The translations under genes were made by a program, and so were the position numbers. A stretch of 64,000 nucleotides of DNA from Marivita sp. (lineage in GTDB: Bacteria; Pseudomonadota; Alphaproteobacteria; Rhodobacterales; Rhodobacteraceae): the NCBI RefSeq assembly GCF_022763305.1, contig NZ_JALEGT010000037.1, forward strand, positions 1 through 64,000, given 5' to 3'. The notes under the pieces were generated by a model that saw nothing but the letters and a program-made list of their open reading frames with translations, had not been told where the DNA came from and searched no databases. Positions 53,096 to 62,649 of the stretch are shown here, piece by piece. Position 1 is the first letter of the stretch. Each line of letters begins with the position of its first letter.

Positions 53096-53263
53096 TCAGT
53101 CGCCGCCACCGTCTCCGCCGTCACACCCGCCGTCGCCGTCACTGTCGGACGAGCCTTCGAGGGCAGAATTCAACCAACTGCCCTCAAAGCAGATGCCGAT
53201 AACGGTCCGTCCAGCCAGAAGGGCGACAAAGCCCAGCGCAATCAGGATCACGGTCCAATCCAT
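53096..53263 (-). CDS. Tiny membrane protein with Asp/Gly/Cys tail, antisense in the phn operon
   Basis: 55 residues from the ATG at 53263. One membrane helix (MDWTVILIALGFVALLAG) is followed by GRTVIGICFEGSWLNSAL and a C-terminal tail of Asp, Gly, Ser and one Cys. No strong ribosome-binding site. The arrangement of helix plus Asp/Gly/Cys tail looks like a real small protein, not random sequence. It runs against the phn operon between phnI and the HAD gene. Function unknown; a stray frame remains possible. Confidence 0.5.
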   Translation of the reverse strand: MDWTVILIALGFVALLAGRTVIGICFEGSWLNSALEGSSDSDGDGGCDGGDGGGD

Positions 53264-53343
53264 ACCATCTCGCCCATCGTTCGCTCGAACGGCGTAACAC
53301 GGGATTGCGGCCCTCTTGTGGCACATCGGAAAGGGGACATGGC

Positions 53344-53946
53344 ATGACCTCCAAACACGTCGTCTTCGACATCGGTGGAGTGCTCGTCGACTGGCAACCG
53401 CACCTCGCTTGGGCCGACCGGTTCGGATCAGCCGAGGCTGCCCATGCCTTCATCGAGCGCACCAATTTCCGCGCACTCAATGCCCGCGGCGATGCCGGCG
53501 AACGCTTTGCCGATCTCGCGCTCGAGGTCGAAGATCCCGATGACCGCGCGCATTTTGCCGATTACGTGTCGCTCTACACCAAAACCGTTGTCGATCCGAT
53601 CCACGGCACATGGGCCATTCTCGACCGGCTCAAAGCCCAAGGCACCCCGGTGCATGCGATCACCAACTGGTCGGCGGAAACCTGGCCCGAAGGGCTCAAG
53701 GTGCATCCCCGTCTGGGTCAGGTGTTCGAAGCTCTCGTGGTCTCCGGTCAGGAAGGCTTCATGAAACCCGATGCCCGGATTTTCCACCTGCTCTGCGACC
53801 GTGCCGGGGTGACGCCCGAGGACTGCATCTTCATCGACGACGGGCTGCACAACGTGGATGGCGCGCGCGCCGTCGGCATAGACGGCATCCACTTCACCTC
53901 GCCCGACGCGTTGGAAGCCGCGCTGATCGACCGAGGTGTGCTGTGA
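53344..53946 (+). CDS. HAD-superfamily hydrolase
   Basis: 200 residues from ATG 53344. Motif I is VVFDIGGVLVDWQ (Asp as nucleophile; the usual DxD second Asp is Gly here, as in DIGGV-type members), motif III around SGQEGFMKPDARIF, and motif IV IFIDDGLHNVDGA. It is a HAD-IA (haloacid dehalogenase/epoxide hydrolase-like) phosphatase. Position between phnI and phnJ suggests a role in processing C-P lyase intermediates, but phosphonatase activity is not implied by the sequence. Confidence 0.87.
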   Translation: MTSKHVVFDIGGVLVDWQPHLAWADRFGSAEAAHAFIERTNFRALNARGDAGERFADLALEVEDPDDRAHFADYVSLYTKTVVDPIHGTWAILDRLKAQGTPVHAITNWSAETWPEGLKVHPRLGQVFEALVVSGQEGFMKPDARIFHLLCDRAGVTPEDCIFIDDGLHNVDGARAVGIDGIHFTSPDALEAALIDRGVL

Positions 53947-53951
53947 CCCGG

Positions 53952-54155
53952 TCAGCCGCGACGGCGCTTCAGCGGCAGGTCGAAGATGCCGCTCTTGTTG
54001 GCGGTGTCGGCCAACCAGCCATCCGGACCGATCACGTCGCTGGGCAACAGCCGTTCCAGACGCGGCAGGATACGGAACAGGACGGATTCGAGGGCCAGCC
54101 ACGCCACAAGGGACCCGCCTGCCCACCAGAGAAAAGACATCAGCAACGCGACCAT
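53952..54155 (-). CDS. Small membrane protein antisense between HAD and phnJ
   Basis: 67 residues from the ATG at 54155, preceded by AGGGG. One helix (MVALLMSFLWWAGGSLVAWLALESVLF), then a basic, mostly soluble tail ending in LPLKRRRG. It converges with the HAD gene (6 bases between stops) and diverges from phnJ. Family unknown; similar small proteins exist in related genomes by my recollection only. Confidence 0.5.
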   Translation of the reverse strand: MVALLMSFLWWAGGSLVAWLALESVLFRILPRLERLLPSDVIGPDGWLADTANKSGIFDLPLKRRRG

Positions 54156-54220
54156 AACACCCCTGGGTTTTCGGACAGCGACTCGTTGCGTCGCATTAAC
54201 CACAGCAGTGAGACAGTCTT

Positions 54221-55096
54221 GTGACACCCTCATCGGAATACAATTTCGCCTATCTGGACGAACAGACGAAACGCATGATCCGCCGCGCGATCCTCAAGGG
54301 TCTGGCGATCCCCGGCTATCAGGTGCCCTTCGCCAGCCGCGAAATGCCGATGCCCTACGGTTGGGGCACCGGCGGCGTCCAGGTTTCGGCCGCTGTGCTG
54401 ACGCCGGATGACCGCTTCAAGGTCATCGACCAGGGGGCAGATGACACGACCAACGCCGTGTCGATCCGCACCTTCTTTGAACGCACAGCCGGCGTCGCCA
54501 CCACCACCGCCACACCCGAGGCAACGGTGATCCAGACCCGCCACCGCATCCCCGAAGTGCCGCTGACCGAGGGCCAGATCCTTGTCTATCAGGTGCCGAT
54601 CCCGGAACCGCTGCGCTTTCTCGAACCGCGCGAAAGCGAGACCCGCAAGATGCACAGCCTCGAGGAATACGGGTTGATGCATGTGAAGCTCTACGAGGAC
54701 ATCAGCCGTCACGGCCACATCGCCACCTCCTATGCCTATCCGGTCAAGGTCGAAGCGCGCTACGTGATGGACCCATCCCCCATCCCGAAATTCGACAATC
54801 CCAAACTGGGTGATTGCCCCGCAATCCAACTCTTCGGCGCGGGCCGTGAACAGCGCATCTACGCGCTGCCGCCCTACACGCAGGTGGTCAGCCTCGATTT
54901 CGAGGATCACCCGTTCGAGGCCTCGAAAGCCGACCATCCCTGCGGTCTTTGCGGGGCTGAGGACAGTTATCTGGACGAGGTGATCGTCGACGATTCAGGC
55001 GGGCGGATGTTCGTCTGCTCCGACACGGATTATTGCGAAGGGCGGCAAGCGGCCGGTCATCGCGGCAAAGATTTGGGCGGAAAGGACGCTGCATGA
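54221..55096 (+). CDS. phnJ: C-P lyase radical SAM enzyme PhnJ
   Basis: 291 residues from a GTG start. It cleaves the carbon-phosphorus bond of ribosyl-1-phosphonate-5-phosphate. The unusual [4Fe-4S] cysteines are Cys241, Cys244 and Cys266, and the thiyl-radical Cys is Cys272, the same numbering as in E. coli. GYQVPFASREMPMPYGWGTGG and HPCGLCGAED are conserved. The 4-base overlap with phnK shows coupling. Confidence 0.97.
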   Translation: MTPSSEYNFAYLDEQTKRMIRRAILKGLAIPGYQVPFASREMPMPYGWGTGGVQVSAAVLTPDDRFKVIDQGADDTTNAVSIRTFFERTAGVATTTATPEATVIQTRHRIPEVPLTEGQILVYQVPIPEPLRFLEPRESETRKMHSLEEYGLMHVKLYEDISRHGHIATSYAYPVKVEARYVMDPSPIPKFDNPKLGDCPAIQLFGAGREQRIYALPPYTQVVSLDFEDHPFEASKADHPCGLCGAEDSYLDEVIVDDSGGRMFVCSDTDYCEGRQAAGHRGKDLGGKDAA

Positions 55097-55863
55097 CCCC
55101 CCTTCTCTCCGTTCAGGGCATCACAAAACGCTATGGCGCGCATATCGGCTGTGCGGATGTCTCCTTCGACCTTTATCCCGGCGAAGTCATGGGCATCGTG
55201 GGGGAATCCGGCTCGGGCAAGTCCACGCTGCTCAACTGCATGGCAGGCCATCTGCGCCCTGATGCCGGGTCGGTGGTGTTCGACACGCGCGGCCACGGGC
55301 CACGCGACACCGTCACCATGTCCGAACCCGAACGCCGCATGCTGGGCCGCACCGATTGGGCCTTTGTCCACCAGCACGCCCGCGACGGGTTGCGCATGGG
55401 CGTGAGCGCGGGTGGCAATGTGGGCGAACGGCTGATGGCCGTGGGTGCCCGGCATTACGGCGACATCCGCGACAAGGCGGTCGACTGGCTCGAACGGGTC
55501 GAGATCGACGCAGGCCGGGTCGATGACCGCCCCACCACCTTTTCCGGCGGGATGCAGCAGCGCCTTCAGATCGCCCGCAACCTCGTCACCGGACCCCGGC
55601 TGGTCTTCATGGACGAACCCACGGGCGGACTGGATGTCAGCGTGCAGGCGCGTCTGCTCGACCTCCTGCGCGGGCTGGTACGCGACATGGGTCTGTCAGC
55701 GATCATCGTCACCCATGACCTTGCCGTGGTGCGCCTGCTGGCCGACCGGCTGATGGTGATGAAGGACGGGCTTGTCGTCGAAAACGGTCTGACCGATCAG
55801 GTGCTGGACGATCCGCAGCACGCCTATACGCAACTCCTTGTCAGCTCTGTTTTGCAGGTGTGA
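55093..55863 (+). CDS. phnK: C-P lyase system ATP-binding protein PhnK
   Basis: 256 residues from ATG 55093. Walker A GESGSGKST, signature FSGGMQQRLQIARNL, Walker B LVFMDEPTGGLDVSVQ, H-loop VTHDLAVVRLLADRL. In E. coli PhnK dimerises on the PhnJ subunits of the core complex and uses ATP. It ends 4 bases before phnL. Confidence 0.95.
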   Translation: MTPLLSVQGITKRYGAHIGCADVSFDLYPGEVMGIVGESGSGKSTLLNCMAGHLRPDAGSVVFDTRGHGPRDTVTMSEPERRMLGRTDWAFVHQHARDGLRMGVSAGGNVGERLMAVGARHYGDIRDKAVDWLERVEIDAGRVDDRPTTFSGGMQQRLQIARNLVTGPRLVFMDEPTGGLDVSVQARLLDLLRGLVRDMGLSAIIVTHDLAVVRLLADRLMVMKDGLVVENGLTDQVLDDPQHAYTQLLVSSVLQV

Positions 55864-55867
55864 GACC

Positions 55868-56590
55868 ATGATCGACCTTTCCAACGTGTCCAAGACCTTC
55901 ACCCTGCACAATCAGGGCAGCGCAGTGATCGAAGTGTTGAGCGATGTCAGCCTGACCGTCGCCCCCGGCGAATGTGTGGCGCTGACCGGAGCGTCAGGCG
56001 CGGGCAAATCCACGCTGATGCGAATGATCTACGGCAATTACCGGGCGCAATCCGGTGTGATCCGCGTCGGTGGCGTGGACCTTGCCCAGGCCGAACCGCG
56101 CGAGATCATCCGGCTGCGCCGCGAAGTGCTGGGCTATGTCAGCCAATTCCTGCGCGTCGTGCCGCGTGTGCCGACGCTCGACGTGGTGGCAGAACCGCTT
56201 CGTGCCGTCGGGGTGGGCAGCGATGAGGCCCGCACACGGGCCAAAGAGCTTCTGGCCCAACTCAACATACCCGAACGGCTCTGGTCCTTGTCCCCCACCA
56301 CGTTCTCGGGCGGCGAACAGCAGCGGGTGAACATCGCGCGCGGCTTTGCGCACCCCTATCCGGCGATGTTGCTGGATGAGCCAACCGCCAGCCTTGATGC
56401 AGCCAATCGCGAAGTTGTCCTGTCGCTGATCGAAGCCGCCAAGGCGCGCGGTGCTGCGATCATCGGCATCTTCCACGACGAAGCCGCCCGTGCCCGCGTC
56501 TGCGACCGCGAGATCGACGTGAGCCGTTTTACCCCCGGCTTGTCCTCGGGCAGCGAAGCGGTAGAACGCTACAACGAGTCTGCGGCATGA
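55868..56590 (+). CDS. phnL: C-P lyase system ATP-binding protein PhnL
   Basis: 240 residues from ATG 55868. Walker A GASGAGKST, signature FSGGEQQRVNIARGF, Walker B MLLDEPTASLDA. PhnL joins PhnK on the core complex. ATGA overlap with phnN. Confidence 0.95.
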   Translation: MIDLSNVSKTFTLHNQGSAVIEVLSDVSLTVAPGECVALTGASGAGKSTLMRMIYGNYRAQSGVIRVGGVDLAQAEPREIIRLRREVLGYVSQFLRVVPRVPTLDVVAEPLRAVGVGSDEARTRAKELLAQLNIPERLWSLSPTTFSGGEQQRVNIARGFAHPYPAMLLDEPTASLDAANREVVLSLIEAAKARGAAIIGIFHDEAARARVCDREIDVSRFTPGLSSGSEAVERYNESAA

Positions 56591-57132
56591 GCGCGGGTCG
56601 CCTCATTGCCGTTGTCGGACCATCAGGTGTCGGCAAGGACAGCGTCATGGCGGGCATGATCGCCGCACGCCCCGACATGCGCCATGTGCGCCGCACCATC
56701 ACCCGCGCGCCGGGATTGGGGGGCGAGGATTACCATGCGGTAACGCCTGAAGCCTTTGCCAAAGCCGCCGAAAACGGCACGTTTTGCGTCCACTGGACTG
56801 CGCATGGCCTGTCTTACGGTATCCCGGCGGATGTCCTCACGGATGTGCAGCGCGGCACGGAGTGTCTTGCGAATTTCTCGCGCAGCGCGTTGCTGCAGGC
56901 CAAGGCGCTTTTTCCAAACCTGACGGTTCTCAATATCACCGCCTCCCCCGCTACGCTTGCACGTCGTCTGGCAGGGCGCGCGCGAGAGACCGAGGCCGAG
57001 ATCGCAGCCCGTCTGGCGCAGGCGGACAAGTGCCTGCCTGCCGGTTTGGAAGTAGTGACGATCACCAATGATGGCCTGTTGGACGACACCGTGGCAAAGG
57101 CGCTGGCCGCACTTCAACCGGCAAGGGTGTAG
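56587..57132 (+). CDS. phnN: Ribose 1,5-bisphosphokinase PhnN
   Basis: 181 residues. P-loop GPSGVGKDSVMAGM, HVRRTITRAPGLGGEDYHAV and WTAHGLSYGIP match PhnN, which phosphorylates ribose 1,5-bisphosphate to PRPP, the last step of C-P lyase catabolism. It overlaps the convergent DUF1045 gene by 19 bases at its 3' end. Confidence 0.94.
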   Translation: MSAGRLIAVVGPSGVGKDSVMAGMIAARPDMRHVRRTITRAPGLGGEDYHAVTPEAFAKAAENGTFCVHWTAHGLSYGIPADVLTDVQRGTECLANFSRSALLQAKALFPNLTVLNITASPATLARRLAGRARETEAEIAARLAQADKCLPAGLEVVTITNDGLLDDTVAKALAALQPARV

Positions 57133-57785
57133 CGTTGGATCAACTCGAACCGTCCATCCGCGCGCTCTCCGACCAGGGCCACTTCGTCCATCACAAAGGG
57201 CGCGGGCAAGGGCGGCAAATGGCTGCGGGCGGTCTCGGTCCATTGGTCGATCTCGTCGACCGGCAGACGCCCTGTCAGGGTCAGGTGAAAGCGGAACTCC
57301 TCCATCACGTAAGGATAGCCCCACCGCTGCAAAAGCGCCTCCTGCCGCTCCGACAGCCGCGCCTTGCGACGCCGCTCCAGCTCTGCCTCACTGGGCGGCG
57401 CGCGGAACGCATCCAGCGCCTCGACGCAGGTGGCGGCAACGCGCACAATGCCGGACGTATCCCCCACGGGCGTCAGGGCGAGGAACCGCCCCAATGCAGT
57501 CAGAGCCAGACCGTCGCTTTGCGCAGGCGCGCAGGCCGCCGCCATCTCGGCCACCGCGCTGTGCAGACCGTCGAAATCCGTCCCCTCGGCCAGTCGAAAC
57601 GGCGGTTTCAAGGTTCCGTGAAACCCATATTTGCGTGGTGTCATTGTCACGTCATGAAGACCGGGCACATGAGGGGGAACAACAGCGCGAGCAGTCACGC
57701 AATCCCAACCCAGCCAGGCCGCTCCGAAATCGGCCAACGCGCCTTCGGGCGGCAGATAATAGATCGCAAAGCGAGTGTATGACAT
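57114..57785 (-). CDS. DUF1045 2H phosphoesterase of the phosphonate cluster
   Basis: 223 residues from the ATG at 57785. The two HxT motifs of 2H phosphodiesterases are present: FHGTLKPPF (His56, Thr58) and FHLTLTG (His167, Thr169). This is the DUF1045/phosphonate-metabolism family that accompanies phn operons lacking the cyclic phosphodiesterase phnP. It may open the 1,2-cyclic phosphate made by PhnJ. The gene is antisense, between phnN and phnM, so it has its own promoter. Confidence 0.88.
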   Translation of the reverse strand: MSYTRFAIYYLPPEGALADFGAAWLGWDCVTARAVVPPHVPGLHDVTMTPRKYGFHGTLKPPFRLAEGTDFDGLHSAVAEMAAACAPAQSDGLALTALGRFLALTPVGDTSGIVRVAATCVEALDAFRAPPSEAELERRRKARLSERQEALLQRWGYPYVMEEFRFHLTLTGRLPVDEIDQWTETARSHLPPLPAPFVMDEVALVGERADGRFELIQRYTLAG

Positions 57786-57834
57786 GAACTCTCCTTTTCT
57801 TTCGACCCGTTTGGCAGAGCCACATGACGGTTCC

Positions 57835-58977
57835 ATGTCAGAGGTGCTGCAACTTGCCAATGCCCGGCTTGTTCTGGCGGATCGTGTCATCACAGGGCGC
57901 ATCCTGATCATCGACGGCCAGATCGACGTGATCGAGGAAGGCGACATCGTGCCCAACGGCGCGGTCAACTGCCAGGGCGATTTCGTGATGCCCGGGCTGG
58001 TGGAATTGCACACCGACAATCTTGAACGGCATATCGAACCGCGTCCCAAGGTGGACTGGCCACACCTGCCCGCTCTTCTGGCGCATGATGCGGAGCTCGC
58101 CTCAACCGGCATCACCACGGTGTTCGACGCGCTGCGCGTGGGGTCGATCCACAGCGCGAAGTCGGGATATGGCGAATACGCCCGCAAGCTGGCCGACGAA
58201 TTGCTTGAAGCGCGCGAGATGGGGCTGTTCAAGATCAGCCATTTCCTGCACCTGCGCGCCGAGATCTGTTCCGAAACCCTGCTTGAGGAAATGGCGGCCT
58301 TCGGCCCCGCAGATCGCGTGGGCATTGTCAGCCTCATGGATCACACCCCCGGTCAACGGCAGTTCCGCGACCTGAGCGCGCTGAAGAATTACGTTACCAA
58401 GAAGCGCGGCATGAACGACATCGAATTCGCCGAGCACGTCGCCAACCTCAAGATGTTGCAAGAGAAATTCGGCGCGCTGCACGAAAAGGGCGCCGTTGCC
58501 GAGGCCCGGCGCTATGGCGCGGTTCTGGCCAGCCACGACGACACCACCGCCGATCAGGTCGATATCTCCGCAGCCAATGGCGTAGGCTTCGCCGAGTTTC
58601 CCACGACGCGGGAAGCCGCCGCCGCCTGCCGGGCGCATGGCATCGCGGTGATGATGGGCGCGCCGAACCTCGTGCGCGGCGGGTCCCATTCCGGCAACGT
58701 GGCCGCGCGCGAACTGGCCGAGGCGGAGATGCTCAACATCATCTCCTCTGACTACGTGCCCTCCGCGCTGCTCTTGTCGGCGTTCCTGCTGTCGGAGATC
58801 TGGGACAACCTGCCCGCTGCGGTGGCCTGTGTCACAGATGCACCTGCAAAGGCTGCGGGGCTCACGGATCGGGGTCGGCTCGAATCCGGTCTGCGGGGCG
58901 ATGTGATCCGGGTACGGTCTGTCGGGTCGACGCCACTCATTCGTGGTGTGTGGAGCCGGGGACGCCGCGTCGCCTGA
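57835..58977 (+). CDS. phnM: RPnTP hydrolase PhnM
   Basis: 380 residues from ATG 57835. Amidohydrolase-fold motifs VELHTDNLERHIEPRPKVDW, SLMDHTPGQRQF and ASHDDTTADQVD, and SSDYVPSALL. It removes diphosphate from ribosyl-triphosphate phosphonate, giving the substrate of PhnJ. The 5' end overlaps nothing; it diverges from the DUF1045 gene by 49 bases. Confidence 0.95.
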   Translation: MSEVLQLANARLVLADRVITGRILIIDGQIDVIEEGDIVPNGAVNCQGDFVMPGLVELHTDNLERHIEPRPKVDWPHLPALLAHDAELASTGITTVFDALRVGSIHSAKSGYGEYARKLADELLEAREMGLFKISHFLHLRAEICSETLLEEMAAFGPADRVGIVSLMDHTPGQRQFRDLSALKNYVTKKRGMNDIEFAEHVANLKMLQEKFGALHEKGAVAEARRYGAVLASHDDTTADQVDISAANGVGFAEFPTTREAAAACRAHGIAVMMGAPNLVRGGSHSGNVAARELAEAEMLNIISSDYVPSALLLSAFLLSEIWDNLPAAVACVTDAPAKAAGLTDRGRLESGLRGDVIRVRSVGSTPLIRGVWSRGRRVA

Positions 58978-59142
58978 TCGAAACCCCGGCCCGCCTGCCC
59001 TTTGCGTTAGGCCATGCGCTGTCTTGCGCGATTGCCGTGTTTGGCGGACAAGGGGACAGACCCTGACTAACCCTCGTCGAAAGCCCAAGATGGTCGCCTG
59101 TGTTCTGACCTGCCATGTCGTCCTGACCGTCACAGGCGCCCG

Positions 59143-60381
59143 ATGATCACCCGCGACCACTGGCCCGCGATGGCGCTCGGGATCAGCCAGATCATCGGAT
59201 ACGGGACCCTCATGTACGCCTACGCGATCCTGCTGCCACACATGGCCGAGGATCTGGGTCTGACCCTGTCGGGCGTGTTCGGCATCCTGTCGCTTGGTCT
59301 GTTCTTCGGGGGCATGATGTCACCCTTGGCGGGCCGTCTGGTGGACCGGTACGGCGGGCGCTGGGTGATGACGCTGGGCTCGATCGTTGCGGCCGGGGCA
59401 GTGATGGCCATGAGCCGGGTGGACAACACCACGGGTCTCTTCTTCGCCATTCTGCTGGCTGAAGGCGCCGGTATGTTCGTTCTTTACAACGTGGCATTCG
59501 CGTCGGTTGCGCGGCTGGACCTTGCGATCCCGCCGCAGACCTCCATCTCGATCATCACGCTGTTCGGCGGGGTGGCCTCGACCATTTTCTGGCCCGTGAC
59601 GCTGGCGCTTTACAATGCCATGGGGTGGCAGGACACCTGGATCGTGTTGGGTCTCCTGATGCTGCTCACCTGCACACCGATTCACTTCTTTGCGCTTCGA
59701 GGGATGGAAGTCCTTCCCGACAGCCCGCCGAAAAGCCCGCGTCCCAACTGGCCGGAACTGACAGGTCGGCTGCGCCGCCAGGGGATGCTCTGGATGGTCA
59801 TCTCCTTTGTCTTTTCGGGGTATGTCATGGGCGCAGTGATGGCGCTCTGGGTCACGAATGTTCAGGACCTCGGCCACAGCGCTGCGCTGGCCGCCATTGC
59901 CGGAGCGGTGATCGGACCGTTCAAGACAGTCGGGCGGTTCTTTGAAATGGTGGTCAGCCGCAACCTCTACCCACGCGTCACCTATGCGTTGAGCCTTGCG
60001 CTCATGACCTCGGGATTTGCGGTGCTGCTTGTCACGGGGTTCACCTTGCCCGGCCTTATGCTGGCCGCAGCGCTCTACGGGATGGGCGACGGGATCAAGA
60101 CCATCGCGCGCGGCACACTGCCCCTCGCGCTCTTCGGAGCCAAGGGCTACGGGACGCGTCTTGGCTGGATTTCCTTCGTGCAGATGGGCATCAATGCCTC
60201 GGCACCCTTTGTCTTTGCCTGGATCACACAGGCTTTTGGCGGCTGGTGGTCCTTTGCGATCATGGCGCTGTGCCTCGTCTGCGGCGTTGCGACCTATCTG
60301 CTGATCCCCGATCCCCGCCAATTGGCCACCGGGACGCATTCACAGCAGGACGCACCCGATCCGTCCAAGGACCCGGCCTGA
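59143..60381 (+). CDS. Major facilitator superfamily transporter
   Basis: 412 residues, twelve membrane helices, with MFS loop GRLVDRYGGRWVM (about 65-77). The family resembles monocarboxylate-type and other small-solute porters. It lies 166 bases after phnM on the same strand and could export or import a product of phosphonate breakdown, but its substrate is not recognisable. Confidence 0.85.
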   Translation: MITRDHWPAMALGISQIIGYGTLMYAYAILLPHMAEDLGLTLSGVFGILSLGLFFGGMMSPLAGRLVDRYGGRWVMTLGSIVAAGAVMAMSRVDNTTGLFFAILLAEGAGMFVLYNVAFASVARLDLAIPPQTSISIITLFGGVASTIFWPVTLALYNAMGWQDTWIVLGLLMLLTCTPIHFFALRGMEVLPDSPPKSPRPNWPELTGRLRRQGMLWMVISFVFSGYVMGAVMALWVTNVQDLGHSAALAAIAGAVIGPFKTVGRFFEMVVSRNLYPRVTYALSLALMTSGFAVLLVTGFTLPGLMLAAALYGMGDGIKTIARGTLPLALFGAKGYGTRLGWISFVQMGINASAPFVFAWITQAFGGWWSFAIMALCLVCGVATYLLIPDPRQLATGTHSQQDAPDPSKDPA

Positions 60382-60517
60382 TCAACGCACTTGACGCCAG
60401 GAACGACATGTCTGGCGATCTTCAGCGGGCCCGCGATGCAGCCGTTTCGAGCGTGGCACAATTCGCTCCGCGCGCCGATATCCGCAGGTCAAGCAAGAGA
60501 GACGCTGAAACGAAAAA

Positions 60518-60538
60518 GCCCCGCCACAAGGGCGGGGC
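60518..60538 (-). terminator. Intrinsic terminator of the rplQ operon
   Basis: GCCCCGCC and GGCGGGGC pair around a five-base loop. On the minus strand the stem is followed by TTTTTCG, so it ends the ribosomal-protein operon after rplQ. Confidence 0.9.
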
Positions 60539-60565
60539 CAAACGCGAGCCATTGAGGCGCGTGTC

Positions 60566-60988
60566 TTATTCTTCGTCGGCGGCTTCCAGCTCGGCCAGAC
60601 GGGCCTTGTCGGCAGCGCCCTTGGCGTCGACGTCACGGTCGACGAATTCGATGATTGCCATCGGGGCCATGTCGCCATAGCGGAAACCGGCTTTCAGGAT
60701 GCGGACATAGCCGCCCTGACGCTCGGCATAGCGCGGGCCGAGGACTTCGAACAGCTTGGCGACGTCCTTGTCTTCCTTGAGCTGTGCCGCGGCCTGACGG
60801 CGGGCGTGCAGGTCACCGCGCTTGCCCAGCGTGATCAGCTTTTCAACGATCGGGCGCAGTTCCTTGGCTTTCGGAAGGGTGGTCTTGATCTGCTCATGTT
60901 CGATGAGCGAGCCGGCCATGTTGGCAAAGAGCGCTTTGCGGTGCTCATGGGTGCGGTTCAGGCGGCGGTAGCCTCGTGCGTGACGCAT
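60566..60988 (-). CDS. rplQ: 50S ribosomal protein L17
   Basis: 140 residues. [46 protein letters not shown] in pieces, the L17 N-terminal signature, and the C-terminal acidic tail of alphaproteobacterial L17. Last gene of the operon, 121 bases after rpoA. Confidence 0.98.
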   Translation of the reverse strand: MRHARGYRRLNRTHEHRKALFANMAGSLIEHEQIKTTLPKAKELRPIVEKLITLGKRGDLHARRQAAAQLKEDKDVAKLFEVLGPRYAERQGGYVRILKAGFRYGDMAPMAIIEFVDRDVDAKGAADKARLAELEAADEE

Positions 60989-61109
60989 GTGTCTTCTCCT
61001 AATGTGCCCTCTACGGGCGTTTTTGCTTTGTCCGGCCGCCGATGCGTGTCAGCGGCTCTCCTTGGGGCGGATGCCCGTTCGGGTGAGGGTTGCCCCTCAC
61101 CCAAAATCC

Positions 61110-62126
61110 TTAAAAGTTGTCTTCCAGCTTTTTCGCCAGGTCTTCGATGTTGTCCGGCGGCCAGTCCTCGACATCCATGCCAAGATGCAGACCCATGCCA
61201 GACAGCACTTCCTTGATCTCGTTCAGCGACTTGCGGCCGAAGTTCGGGGTGCGGAGCATCTCGGCTTCGGTCTTCTGGATGAGATCGCCGATGTAGACGA
61301 TGTTGTCGTTCTTCAGGCAGTTCGCCGAACGGACGGACAGTTCCAGTTCGTCCACCTTCTTGAGCAGAAGCGGGTTGAACTCGAGACCATCGTCGTCGTC
61401 CTGCGGACGCGAGGATTCCGGCTCGTCGAAGTTGACGAAGATCGACAGCTGGTCCTGCAGGATGCGCGCGGCATAGGCCACGGCGTCTTCCGGCGTAACG
61501 GAGCCATCGGTTTCGACCTTCATGGTCAGCTTGTCATAGTCCAGAACCTGACCTTCGCGGGTCGGCTGAACGTCATAGGCGACCTTCTTGACCGGCGAAT
61601 AGATCGCATCGATCGGCATCAGGCCGATGGGCGCGTCTTCCGGGCGGTTCTTGTCGGCCGAGACATAGCCCTTGCCGGTGTTGACCGTCAGTTCCATGTA
61701 GAGATCCGCACCATCGTCGAGGTGGCAGATCACATGGTCGCGGTTCAGCACTTCGATGCCGTTGGTTTCCGAGATGTCACCGGCAGTGACAACGCCCGGA
61801 CCCTTGGCATTGATGGACACGCGCTTGGGGCCTTCGACTTCCATACGGAGCGACACACCCTTGAGGTTCAGAACGATGTCGGTGACGTCTTCACGGACAC
61901 CGGCCACGCTCGAGAACTCGTGCAGAACATTGTCGATCTGAACGCTGGTGATAGCGGCACCCTGAAGCGACGACAGCAGAACGCGACGCAGCGCGTTGCC
62001 GAGCGTAAGACCAAAGCCCCGCTCCAGCGGTTCGGCGACAACGGTCGCCACGCGCGACGGATCGGCGCCCGGCTTGACCTCAAGCTGTGTCGGCTTGATC
62101 AGTTCTGCCCAGTTTTTGTGGATCAT
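61110..62126 (-). CDS. rpoA: DNA-directed RNA polymerase subunit alpha
   Basis: 338 residues from the ATG at 62126 ([20 protein letters not shown]). N-terminal dimerisation domain with [26 protein letters not shown], linker about 235-250, C-terminal domain with [23 protein letters not shown] and [14 protein letters not shown]. Standard position between rpsK and rplQ. Confidence 0.98.
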   Translation of the reverse strand: MIHKNWAELIKPTQLEVKPGADPSRVATVVAEPLERGFGLTLGNALRRVLLSSLQGAAITSVQIDNVLHEFSSVAGVREDVTDIVLNLKGVSLRMEVEGPKRVSINAKGPGVVTAGDISETNGIEVLNRDHVICHLDDGADLYMELTVNTGKGYVSADKNRPEDAPIGLMPIDAIYSPVKKVAYDVQPTREGQVLDYDKLTMKVETDGSVTPEDAVAYAARILQDQLSIFVNFDEPESSRPQDDDDGLEFNPLLLKKVDELELSVRSANCLKNDNIVYIGDLIQKTEAEMLRTPNFGRKSLNEIKEVLSGMGLHLGMDVEDWPPDNIEDLAKKLEDNF

Positions 62127-62200
62127 GCGTCCCTCCATTCTTGTTTCTGCCCCATGTCCGAAAGGCAAAAACGCCCGAGGTTAAAATGACGAAAGCACGA

Positions 62201-62218
62201 CCCCACCAAAGGGTGGGG
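62201..62218 (-). other. Stem-loop between rpsK and rpoA
   Basis: CCCCACC and GGTGGGG pair around a four-base loop in the 115-base gap. No T-run follows on the minus strand, so it is probably a processing or attenuating element, not a full stop. Confidence 0.5.
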
Positions 62219-62241
62219 CCATGCCATTGTGTTGTTCGCTT

Positions 62242-62634
62242 TTAGACGCGACGGCGCTTCGGCGGGCGGCAGCCATTGTGCGCGATCGGGGTCACATCAC
62301 GGATCGAGGTGATGTTGAAGCCGACAGCGGCCAGCGCGCGCAGAGCCGATTCACGACCCGAACCGGGCCCCTGTACTTCGACTTCGAGCGTCTTGACGCC
62401 ATGTTCCTGTGCCTTGCGGCCCGCATCCTCGGCAGCAAGCTGTGCTGCGTAAGGTGTGGATTTCCGCGAGCCTTTGAAGCCCATGGTGCCGGCGGACGAC
62501 CACGAGATCGCGTTGCCCTGCACGTCGGAGATCAGGATCTTGGTGTTGTTGAAGCTGGAGTTCACATGGGCGACGCCAGCTGCGATGTTCTTGGAGACCT
62601 TCTTCTTGCCTCCGCGACGGGTATCACGTGCCAT
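62242..62634 (-). CDS. rpsK: 30S ribosomal protein S11
   Basis: 130 residues. [39 protein letters not shown] and the C-terminal [15 protein letters not shown] are S11 signatures. Follows rpsM by 15 bases. Confidence 0.98.
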   Translation of the reverse strand: MARDTRRGGKKKVSKNIAAGVAHVNSSFNNTKILISDVQGNAISWSSAGTMGFKGSRKSTPYAAQLAAEDAGRKAQEHGVKTLEVEVQGPGSGRESALRALAAVGFNITSIRDVTPIAHNGCRPPKRRRV

Positions 62635-62649
62635 TGGTGCAGACCTCCC

